Positions 1-5,863 of a stretch of 16,543 nt of DNA are shown here, one piece after another. The notes under the pieces were generated by a model. It ran no database searches, was not told the origin of the DNA, and saw only the letters and a list, made by a program, of their open reading frames with translations. Every line of letters begins with the position of its first letter. Within the stretch, counting starts at the first letter, position 1. The translations under genes were made by a program, and so were the position numbers. The stretch lies in assembly GCA_013695055.1 (NCBI GenBank), contig JACDBF010000173.1, forward strand, positions 1 to 16,543. The letters are read 5' to 3'. This DNA comes from Actinomycetota bacterium (GTDB lineage Bacteria; Actinomycetota; CADDZG01; WHSQ01).

Positions 1-15
1 CTAGGAGCCTGCTGA
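1..15. repeat. IS terminal inverted repeat, transposase 3' side
   Basis: The sequence CTAGGAGCCTGCTGA is matched perfectly in inverse orientation at 1771-1785. The first 11 bases also occur alone at 13855-13865. Confidence 0.9.
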
Positions 16-119
16 AGAACGCGGTATCACGCCCGTAATTCTGGCCGATAGGCGGGGCCGATGACGGTTGAGGCTAGGAATCGTCGTTTGGAGCCTGGGC
101 GCGCCGAAGAATGAGGCGA

Positions 120-1724
120 TCAGGCGAGCGCCCATCGGGTGTCGGCTGTCCAAACCAGTCCGAGCCGCAGCATGCGGACGATGTTCTCTGCCGCTGCCTT
201 CAACCTGATCTGCTCGCCGACCTTGACGCGGCCGCGATATCGGGCCTTCCTGCCGCCGTTGCGCACCATGCGATAGATCACCCGTTCGACGGTCGGACGC
301 TTGGTGTTGTAGATCGCCTTGAACTCCTTTGTCTGCTGAAAAACTCGGGTTTCGGAGAGCAATTGTTCGTGCGGCCCGAAGGTGATCGACCGCCCTCTTG
401 ATAGCGCCGAGGTGCATTGACTGCGCAGTGCGCACGATGCGCACGCCTCTGTCGGAAAGCGAAAGGCGCCGCCTCCATCTTTGTGCGAGATGTAGTTGTT
501 GGTCGTCACCCCGGCAGGACAGGTCGCGATCCTTGCATCGAGGTCGATCTGGAACGCGCTCTTGGGAAACCCGCCCCACGAGTTCTTGTCGCGCTGCGTC
601 TTGATGACCGTGCTCGCACCGGCATCTTGCAAGGTCTTCAAGTTCGCGCCCGAACCGTAGGCAGAATCCGCGACCACCGTGACCTCGGCATGGTCTTCAT
701 TGAGCTCAGGCAACAGGTCCCTTGAGAGCTCCGCTTCATGGGTGCTTGCGGGCGCGACTTCGATCTCGGTGACCAGCTCGGTTTCGGGATCGACCGCGAC
801 GTGGGCCTGGTAGCCGTCGAAGTGGCGGCTCTTGGACTTGTGGCCGTGGCGGGCATCGGGGTCGACGACCGAGATGACCCGGTCTTTGGCCACTCCTTTT
901 CGGATGCGAAAGTTGCCGTCGTCATCTTGGTAGACGTCCTGGCCGGCAACCGTCGCGAGCAACTCGGCCGCGTCTGCGACCTCACCCGAAACCTCCTTGC
1001 CCTCTAATGCCCCGAGCGCGGCGAGGGCGTCGCGCACGAGCTCGTCGACGAGCATCGAGCGAGAGGCCTCGTCATCCCAGTCGATCGCCGGCTTGCCGCG
1101 GTGCGCATAGTCGTCGCGGCTAAGGGCGGACTCGATCGCCGCCTTGGTGGCGGCATTCGTCCTGGCCAGCAGGGTGAGCAGGCGGCGGAGGGCGCCCTTG
1201 ATGAGCGAAACGGTGTCCTGGGTCTGCACCGCCGACAACACCGGGGTCGAATCGAGCACCCGGACGCCACGTGTGGTGAGCAACCCGGCCTCGGTCGCGA
1301 CCTGCTTGAAGCGGTCGAAGATCCTGCGCGGCTCGTCCGACTTGCGCAGCCGCTCGCGGAAATAGGTGAGCACGGTGGGGTGGAAGCCGTCGTCTTGCAA
1401 CGACAGTCCGAGGGCGACCTTCCAGCCGATGTCGCGCCGCACCCTGTCGACCGTCTCGCGGTCCGAGGTGCCCTCGAGCGACTGCAACAGCATGACCTTG
1501 GCGACAAGCGACGGCGGCACTGAGTGGCGGCCGCGCGCCCGGTCATAGAGGTCGGCGAAGTCCCGGTCCGAGAACAGCTTGTCGCCGAGCACGGCGAGCT
1601 TGCGGTGGATCGAGTCCTCGGGAATCAGATGTCCGCAAAGCTGATCTGCGTCCAGCAACTCCGTCTGATGGTCGACCGTTCCCAGCATCCGCGCCTCCAG
1701 GGAAGTGAATGACGTTGGTGTCAT
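120..1724 (-). CDS. IS1182-family DDE transposase
   Basis: This 534-residue protein is predicted to catalyse cutting and joining of the element ends. The N-terminal third (about 40-145) carries the DUF772-type helical region, with a VPPSLVAKVMLLQSLEG stretch typical of IS1182 and IS5-like transposases. The catalytic acids are visible as VLDSTPVL (D158), VVADSAYGS (D353) and RPTVERVIYRM (E480). A CxxCxxxxxC cluster (ACASCALRSQC, about 428-437) sits just before the last acid, as in this family. The length is that of an intact family member and no frameshift is seen. The start ATG at 1724 lies 47 bp inside the terminal repeat, and only a weak ribosome-binding site precedes it, as is common for transposases. 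Confidence 0.93.
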   Translation of the reverse strand: MTPTSFTSLEARMLGTVDHQTELLDADQLCGHLIPEDSIHRKLAVLGDKLFSDRDFADLYDRARGRHSVPPSLVAKVMLLQSLEGTSDRETVDRVRRDIGWKVALGLSLQDDGFHPTVLTYFRERLRKSDEPRRIFDRFKQVATEAGLLTTRGVRVLDSTPVLSAVQTQDTVSLIKGALRRLLTLLARTNAATKAAIESALSRDDYAHRGKPAIDWDDEASRSMLVDELVRDALAALGALEGKEVSGEVADAAELLATVAGQDVYQDDDGNFRIRKGVAKDRVISVVDPDARHGHKSKSRHFDGYQAHVAVDPETELVTEIEVAPASTHEAELSRDLLPELNEDHAEVTVVADSAYGSGANLKTLQDAGASTVIKTQRDKNSWGGFPKSAFQIDLDARIATCPAGVTTNNYISHKDGGGAFRFPTEACASCALRSQCTSALSRGRSITFGPHEQLLSETRVFQQTKEFKAIYNTKRPTVERVIYRMVRNGGRKARYRGRVKVGEQIRLKAAAENIVRMLRLGLVWTADTRWALA

Positions 1725-1770
1725 TCAACCTGATGACACGCGCCGATCGCGAGCCTTTACGGCAAGAAAA

Positions 1771-1785
1771 TCAGCAGGCTCCTAG
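1771..1785. repeat. IS terminal inverted repeat, transposase 5' side
   Basis: Exact reverse complement of bases 1-15. It marks the right end of the element; base 1786 is the first flanking base. Confidence 0.9.
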
Positions 1786-1965
1786 GCTCTCGGCTACGAG
1801 GTAACGGCGCTGGCCGGCGAATGGGAAGGCACCTCAACAGCTCCCTGGGAAGTGCCTTTGAAGACCTCCCTTTCCAAACGATCGCGGCTGTCTGCGCAGG
1901 TCCCAGCCACCCTCTGTCTAGGATGGACCCACCAAAAGGGACGCGGAGGGGGAGAGCGGTGCTGA
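1786..1965 (+). pseudogene. Possible 3' tail of a gene cut by the IS
   Basis: An open frame starts exactly at the first base outside the element. It reads ALGYEVTALAGEWEG and continues to a TGA at 1963-1965, which overlaps the hsdM-stub start. The first 15 residues look protein-like; the later part is less convincing. It may be the end of a gene whose 5' part lies beyond the element. No family is recognised, and chance openness in GC-rich DNA is a real alternative. Confidence 0.2.
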
Positions 1966-2144
1966 CTGGAGAACTACGGAGCAAGATCGATCAGATCTGG
2001 AACGCCTTCTGGTCTGGAGGTATCTCCAACCCCCTCGAGGTCATCGAGCAGATCACCTATCTGCTTTTCTTACGACGCCTCGACGACCTCCACACCCTCG
2101 TCGAGCTGTTCGTCGAGATGCAGAGCCGTGGGGAGGGAGCGTGA
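1959..2144 (+). pseudogene. hsdM: hsdM N-terminal stub (type I methyltransferase subunit)
   Basis: From a GTG at 1959, preceded by a purine-rich GGAGGGGGAGAG ribosome-binding site, the frame encodes LTGELRSKIDQIWNAFWSGG, then NPLEVIEQITYLLFLRRLDD. This is the hallmark start of HsdM (HsdM_N domain), the DNA-methylating subunit of type I restriction-modification systems. Only about 61 residues remain before a TGA at 2142-2144. The last 16 or so residues no longer resemble HsdM, and the methyltransferase domain, hsdS and hsdR are absent. The stop overlaps the ATG of the following ardC stub (TGATG). It is most likely a deletion remnant, though a free-standing HsdM_N miniprotein cannot be excluded because its start signals are intact. 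Confidence 0.8.
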
Positions 2145-2240
2145 TGAACGACACTCTCCGCAGGGCGCACGACAAGCTTCAAGATGCCGTTGCCGAGATC
2201 GTCCCCGGAACGACTGGAAGCGGATGCTTCACCAATCCGC
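2144..2240 (+). pseudogene. Frameshifted 5' stub of a second ardC
   Basis: The ATG at 2144 sits in a TGATG overlap with the hsdM stub and behind a GGGAGGGAG site. It starts MNDTLRRAHDKLQDAVAEIV. This aligns with residues about 4-23 of the intact ArdC at 3047 (STEALNQAHKRLTDAVESIV). The match then continues in another frame (NDWKRML, about 2208-2228, against EDWQRML), so a frameshift lies near 2203-2212. Homology stops just before the hairpin repeat at 2244. The rest of the gene is missing, and the DNA downstream belongs to an unrelated minus-strand gene. Confidence 0.75.
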
Positions 2241-2811
2241 CAGCGGTCGGTCCCTTCGGGCTGCGACCTCGGCGGAAGTTCCCTTGGCCTTCGAGTTGTC
2301 CGAGTTCGGATCGTTGTTCGAGCTGGCAGCCGCCGGCTTGCACCACCGCGGTTGCTGTGAAGATCTGTCTAGGCGAGAGGCTCAACCGGGTTCCGCACCT
2401 TAGCGTGCGGTCAGCCCACGTCTCAGGATCGCCACCGGAACAAGCGCTGGGGTCACAGGGGCGCTGGTAAATCGTCAGGCGATACTCGCCCGGTGGCAGT
2501 TCCGCTTTGAGTCGATTCGGAAAGTTCGCCTCACCGCCTGGCACTGCTGGGACGTCGAAGAACCCTTCGAGCACGACATCCGCTGAAGCGTCCATGACTC
2601 TGGCAAACGCCGCCGAGCCTTCGATGAACACAGGCCCTTCGGGAAGCTTCCGCTCGATTATCAGGATCCCTGGATCGTGGGCCACCTGGGCGTCAGAGGG
2701 CTCGGGGCTCAGCGTCTCACGACGTGCTGGCGCAGCGGATCGCTCTTGGCCTGTTGTACATGGCGCGAGGGCGAGGAAGCTGAGGGCGACGGCTGGAACG
2801 AACGTCTTCAT
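2179..2811 (-). CDS. Secreted protein of unknown function, 3' end probably replaced
   Basis: A 210-residue frame with an N-terminal export signal (MKTFVPAVALSFLALAPC, residues 1-18, basic then hydrophobic). The C in LAPC is not a good lipobox because proline precedes it. Residues about 47-150 form a beta-rich domain with the phrases LPPGEYRLTIYQRPCDPSAC and a later RCG...CQL. This resembles secreted actinobacterial proteins in which a PPGxYxLxxYxRPC phrase precedes paired cysteines. No named function is recognised. The last 45 or so residues are antisense to the ardC stub and hairpin repeat, so the native C-terminus was probably lost at about 2275-2300 and the frame runs on by chance. Confidence 0.6.
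   Translation of the reverse strand: MKTFVPAVALSFLALAPCTTGQERSAAPARRETLSPEPSDAQVAHDPGILIIERKLPEGPVFIEGSAAFARVMDASADVVLEGFFDVPAVPGGEANFPNRLKAELPPGEYRLTIYQRPCDPSACSGGDPETWADRTLRCGTRLSLSPRQIFTATAVVQAGGCQLEQRSELGQLEGQGNFRRGRSPKGPTAGGLVKHPLPVVPGTISATAS
2244..2274. repeat. Hairpin repeat, copy 1
   Basis: Outer stem GGTCG/CGACC with inner CCC-TTC-GGG. It lies exactly where homology of the ardC stub ends and where the secreted-protein gene loses its expected C-terminus. Near-identical copies occur at 3392-3423 (minus), 10948-10977 and 14223-14250. Confidence 0.75.
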
Positions 2812-2878
2812 GGTTCTTTAGACGTTACTCGCCTGCCCCGGGTTCCAGCCTGAGATGCTTCCCAGCTTCGCGGCCTGT

Positions 2879-3000
2879 TCTCTCTTAGCACCGCTCCTGC
2901 TCGGCGGCTCTTATCTCTCTTAGCACCGGCGCTCCGGCGTCAAGGGCGCTCGCTGCGCTCACGTCCCTTCGGGATTTCACCCCTGACCCCGGCGCGTAAC
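2879..3000. repeat. TAGCACCG direct repeats and long imperfect hairpin
   Basis: The 15-base phrase TCTCTCTTAGCACCG (about 2879-2893) recurs about 36 bp later. The second copy leads into an imperfect inverted repeat. The left arm, GGCGCTCCGGCGTCAAGGG (2928-2946), pairs with CCCCTGACCCCGGCGCG (2980-2996). Between the arms is a smaller GCGCTCGCTGCGCTC plus CCCTTCGGG structure. It is related to the element at 13936-13956. It sits just upstream of ardC and holds no gene. Confidence 0.6.
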
Positions 3001-3046
3001 CGGCGCTCGTGTGGCTTCGAAAGCCGCCAAGCGAAGGAGCTACGCG

Positions 3047-3979
3047 ATGTCGAAGTCAACCGAAGCACTCAACCAGGCCCACAAACGTCTGACGGACGCG
3101 GTTGAGTCGATAGTGAGTGGTGAGGATTGGCAAAGGATGCTGAAGGTCGCGTCGAACTTCCACCGTTACAGCTTCAACAACCACCTCATGATCTTCTGCC
3201 AGCGACCCGACGCGACGCTGGTGGCTGGCTTCCACAAGTGGAAGTCGCTAGGCCGCTTCGTCAAGAAGGGCGAGAAGGGCATCGGAATCTTCGCTCCGTG
3301 CAAATATCGCACCGCTCCACCGGAGAACGGTCCTTCGGCTGCGTCCCCCGATGGCGACAGCGATACCGAAGCCAGTTCTGCTTCTGCCGTCAAGGTCGCA
3401 GCGTCCGAAGGACGACCGACCGCAGACGGATTCTCCATCCGAGGCTTTCGGGTCGTGTACGTCTTCGACATCTCTCAGACAGCAGGCGAGGAACTTCCCG
3501 ACCTCGACGCGGTCCGTCCCAAGCTCCTCGACGGTGACGCTCCCGAGGGCATCTGGGACGCGCTCGTTCTCCAAGCGAACGCGATCGGTTTCGAGGTGAT
3601 CCGCGATCAGAAGCGAACCGAGAACGGCTACTGCGACTTCCTCAAGAAGCAGATCGCAGTGCGTCCGGATGTCCCACCGGCTCAGGCCGTGAAGACGCTG
3701 GTCCACGAGCTTGGCCACGCCCTGCTGCATGGCGACGACGTCGTCCGCACACGGGAGATCCAGGAGGTCGAGGTCGAGTCGGTCGCCTACATCATCTGCG
3801 ATGCGCTCGGTATCGACACCGGCAACTACAGCTTCGCTTACGTGGCTCGTTGGTCAGGCAGCTCCAGCGATGTGGTCAAGGAGTCAGCGGAGCGTTCTAT
3901 CGCGTGTGCGAAACAGATCCTTCAGGGACTTGGGGATGAGGAGATGGCTGACATGGAAGAAGTTTGGGTCAGTGAGTGA
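3047..3979 (+). CDS. ardC: ArdC-like antirestriction protein, ssDNA-binding plus zincin domain
   Basis: This 310-residue protein is expected to protect incoming mobile DNA from host restriction. The ATG at 3047 is preferred over a GTG at 3011 because AAGGAG lies 8 bases upstream. Residues about 4-85 form the ArdC N-terminal single-stranded-DNA-binding domain (NNHLMIFCQRPDATLVAGFH, then VKKGEKGIGIFAP). Residues about 130-295 form a zinc metallopeptidase-like domain with HELGHALLHG (HExxH at 220-224) and downstream acids in EVEVESVAY (about 240-244) as the likely third zinc ligand. The linker at 89-128 is rich in A, S, P, D and E and is encoded by DNA containing two copies of the window's hairpin repeat in opposite orientation. 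A broken second copy lies at 2144. The gene is flanked by relics, which suggests plasmid or ICE origin. Confidence 0.88.
   Translation: MSKSTEALNQAHKRLTDAVESIVSGEDWQRMLKVASNFHRYSFNNHLMIFCQRPDATLVAGFHKWKSLGRFVKKGEKGIGIFAPCKYRTAPPENGPSAASPDGDSDTEASSASAVKVAASEGRPTADGFSIRGFRVVYVFDISQTAGEELPDLDAVRPKLLDGDAPEGIWDALVLQANAIGFEVIRDQKRTENGYCDFLKKQIAVRPDVPPAQAVKTLVHELGHALLHGDDVVRTREIQEVEVESVAYIICDALGIDTGNYSFAYVARWSGSSSDVVKESAERSIACAKQILQGLGDEEMADMEEVWVSE
3327..3423. repeat. Pair of oppositely oriented hairpin repeats inside ardC
   Basis: A shortened copy (CGGTCCTTCGGCTGCG, about 3328-3343) lies on the plus strand. A near-complete copy lies on the minus strand at 3392-3423, with the same GGTCG/CGACC outer stem. 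Both are inside the reading frame and are translated as the disordered linker of ArdC (residues about 94-101 and 116-126). Confidence 0.65.
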
Positions 3980-4009
3980 ATCGTGACCAACCCCCAAGCC
4001 CGCCGCCTA

Positions 4010-4678
4010 TTAGAAGGAGCGTTGACTTTTCCCGACGTAAGCCTCGTTGGCCCAGGCCCATGCTTGGTTCATGTTCGCTATAGCCAGGGTTTTGATGCCG
4101 TCGGGAAGTGATGACTGATGCATTGCCTTCATATCCCTGCGCAGGGCGGCATCGATGTCTGGCCAGCCATTAACGACCTTCCCCCACCACCACGGGAAGG
4201 TACTGTGCTTGACAAAGTCGAGGTAGCCAGCGGCGGTCCAGCCAGCCAGGATTGCATTGTCAACCGCCTTGCCCAACTTTTGCTGTGACGCGGTGCGTTT
4301 CCACTCCTCTTCGCCCCCACCGCCGCTCGCTTCCGTTTGTCGGGGAACATAAGCAGTAACGCCGGGAAGAGAGATGCTGGGAAGAGGATTCGTGACTTGA
4401 GAGGACCAGGAGAACCTCGGTTGCAAAGAGGAGCTGCCATTTGCCAGACCAATTGAGGCATATGCTCGGTCTGCCCCCAGAGCTACTGCGATCTGCTGAG
4501 CTGAGGGGTTGAGGGGTGGAGGCATCGGCGGATGATCTATTGTTTGCTTAAGGGTTCGCTGCATCAAGAGGCCAATCGCAGCAGAACGATCGGCTAGCGT
4601 GGGACCTGTCGGGATGTTCCACTGAAACGATGTTTGCGATCTTGGCGGAATGGTAAATCGTGGATTCGTAGGAATCAC
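4010..4678 (-). CDS. Unknown protein coupled to GYD-domain gene
   Basis: A 222-residue protein of no recognised family. It starts at a GTG (4676-4678) inside a GTGA overlap with the stop of the upstream GYD gene, which indicates translational coupling. The N-terminal half is rich in proline and serine and looks disordered (about 1-125, ending in GGGGEEE). The C-terminal half (about 128-222) looks like a compact helical domain with many tryptophans (AGWTAAGYLDF, FPWWWGKVVNGWPDID, NMNQAWAWANEAYVG). There is no signal peptide and no clear membrane segment. The base composition of this operon looks less GC-rich than its neighbours, suggesting separate acquisition. Its 3' end converges on ardC with a gap of only about 30 bp. 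Confidence 0.65.
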   Translation of the reverse strand: MIPTNPRFTIPPRSQTSFQWNIPTGPTLADRSAAIGLLMQRTLKQTIDHPPMPPPLNPSAQQIAVALGADRAYASIGLANGSSSLQPRFSWSSQVTNPLPSISLPGVTAYVPRQTEASGGGGEEEWKRTASQQKLGKAVDNAILAGWTAAGYLDFVKHSTFPWWWGKVVNGWPDIDAALRRDMKAMHQSSLPDGIKTLAIANMNQAWAWANEAYVGKSQRSF

Positions 4679-5100
4679 CCATCATGCTGAACGTAAGAGT
4701 CTGGCAAGGCGACGGCTTCCTCTGCAAGCCTCCTAGCCTCATCAACGTCTTCCGCTGAATGGGCTGGCAAGAGTTCCACATATTGTCCTTCGCTGGTAGC
4801 GCCGAGTGAGAAGGCCAGAGCCGCTTGTTGTGAAGGCAAATCCGCAATGACCACGGCATCGAATCGCCCTGTGACGGCGAACTGCTTCACTTCTGTCGCT
4901 CCAAGCCTTCGAAGTAGTTCCGCCTGCGCCACAGCGCCTTTCGTGCCGGAAAGAAGCATATTCCTGGCGGCGCTAGCGTCATTTCGAAGAAGGAAGATGT
5001 ACGTCATTCGATGACAGTCTATGTCTCGCCGCTGCGCTTGCCGTGCCCGCTCGGGTGCTGTTAAGTCGTTTCTTAACCAACACGGCTTCATACTCACCAT
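4675..5100 (-). CDS. GYD-domain protein
   Basis: A 141-residue frame whose core is a GYD-type small alpha/beta domain: MTYIFLLRN at residue 32, LLRRLGATEVKQFAVTGRFDAVVIAD in the middle (the GRFDAVVI phrase replaces the usual G-Y-D) and AALAFSLGATSEGQYVELLP after it. Family proteins normally start at the MTY methionine (ATG at 5007). The upstream ATG at 5100 has a better ribosome-binding site (GGTGGAG), so a 31-residue basic extension is possible. The biochemical role of GYD proteins is not established. It is the first gene of a two-gene operon with the unknown protein at 4010-4678. Confidence 0.72.
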   Translation of the reverse strand: MVSMKPCWLRNDLTAPERARQAQRRDIDCHRMTYIFLLRNDASAARNMLLSGTKGAVAQAELLRRLGATEVKQFAVTGRFDAVVIADLPSQQAALAFSLGATSEGQYVELLPAHSAEDVDEARRLAEEAVALPDSYVQHDG

Positions 5101-5109
5101 TCCGGCTCC

Positions 5110-5235
5110 ACCGGCTGCCGTTCTGTGACGACGCCCACGTCAGGCGCGCCGCTCCTCCACGCAACCGCACGCTGCGCGTGAGAACCGACGCTCGGTCGTT
5201 CTCGCTACGCTGCGCTGCGGCCTCGGCCGGAGCTA
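5110..5235. repeat. Long spacer repeat, copy L
   Basis: A gene-free stretch between the XRE gene and the GYD operon. It shares a CACGCAACCGCACGCTG-like block, then CTCGGTCGTTC, a GCTGCGCTGCG run and CTCGG-CGG, with the spacer at 9160-9290. It ends in a larger version of the hairpin family (5191-5230). The divergence between copies is high, so this is homology by eye. Confidence 0.5.
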
Positions 5236-5254
5236 GCGAGAGCCTCGATAGCCG

Positions 5255-5830
5255 TCAGCGATGGAGATGTGTGCGCTCTCCTTGAGCGCCAAGAATCGCG
5301 ATGACCGTGACCGGTCCGTCGAGTGCCCCGAACCAATGTGGAGTGCGAGTGCTGAACTGAACGACTTCACCCGGCTCGACAGAGAGATCCTCGTCACCGA
5401 GAACTAGGCGAAGCCGACCGTCTAGCACGTAGAGCCAGTCTTCTCCGTCGTGAACTGGGAGCTGGGCTGGTGGGCTGTTCCGTCCGGGATCGATCTGGAT
5501 GCGATAGGCGCCGAGTCCTCCGCTTGGACCGCGGTGGGTGAGCGGCCACAGTGTCATCCCGTCGCAGGTGCGCGAACGACTCCGAACGCGGGGGTCTCGA
5601 GGGACCGAGGGTCCCACAAGTTCCTCCAGCGTGACGCCCAAAGCAGCAGCCAACCCCGGTAGGTGGTCAAGGGTCAGCCGTCTCTTCCCCGACTCGAGCC
5701 GGCTGAGGGTGGAGACATCGATATGCGCCCGGTCCGCGATCTGCTGAAGAGTGAGGCCCAACTCGGTGCGAATCTCCCGGAGGCGGCGGCGTGCGCGAGC
5801 CTCCACGGGCTCCTGGGTTTGGTTTGCCAT
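5255..5830 (-). CDS. XRE-cupin transcriptional regulator
   Basis: A 191-residue regulator when started at the ATG at 5830 (MANQTQEPV). A start at 5851 would add seven residues and run across the putative operator. Residues about 15-70 are an XRE/Cro helix-turn-helix (LGLTLQQIADRAHIDVSTLS). After a short linker, residues about 105-185 are a cupin barrel with H, E and later H in the usual places (HDGEDWLYVLDGRLRLVLG, PHWFGA), likely a small-molecule or metal sensor. It is divergent from the efflux-flavoprotein gene, with starts only about 35-50 bp apart, so it probably controls both itself and the detoxification operon. Similar XRE-cupin regulators often accompany flavoprotein/methyltransferase pairs in actinobacteria. 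Confidence 0.88.
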   Translation of the reverse strand: MANQTQEPVEARARRRLREIRTELGLTLQQIADRAHIDVSTLSRLESGKRRLTLDHLPGLAAALGVTLEELVGPSVPRDPRVRSRSRTCDGMTLWPLTHRGPSGGLGAYRIQIDPGRNSPPAQLPVHDGEDWLYVLDGRLRLVLGDEDLSVEPGEVVQFSTRTPHWFGALDGPVTVIAILGAQGERTHLHR

Positions 5831-5850
5831 TCTGGCAAATGATATTGGCA
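5823..5850. promoter_or_regulatory. Candidate operator of the XRE-cupin regulator
   Basis: TTTGCCA-ttc-TGGCAAA (5823-5839) is a perfect 7-bp inverted repeat. A further TTGGCA half-site follows at 5845-5850, giving TGCCA/TGGCA symmetry over a longer span. It lies in the divergent gap and covers the regulator's start codon, as expected for autoregulation. AT-rich TGATAT and CATATT next to it could serve as -10 elements in either direction. Confidence 0.55.
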
Positions 5851-5863
5851 TATTCGGTGGTGG

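Larger units (their letters stand above)
1..1785 (-). mobile_element. Complete IS1182-type insertion sequence
   Basis: A single transposase gene on the minus strand is enclosed by perfect 15-bp terminal inverted repeats: CTAGGAGCCTGCTGA at 1-15 and its exact reverse complement at 1771-1785. The repeats diverge from base 16 inward. The length of 1785 bp and the one-ORF layout fit the IS1182 group. The window begins exactly at the outer end of the left repeat, so the target duplication cannot be judged. The palindrome CTAG at both extreme ends could be part of the repeat or a 4-bp target duplication. The transposase is full length with its acidic triad, so the element may be active. Confidence 0.9.

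Noticed and set aside
120..1724. Long plus-strand and other-frame ORFs inside the IS as passenger genes
   Set aside because: They are GC-rich shadows of the transposase with no recognisable domains.
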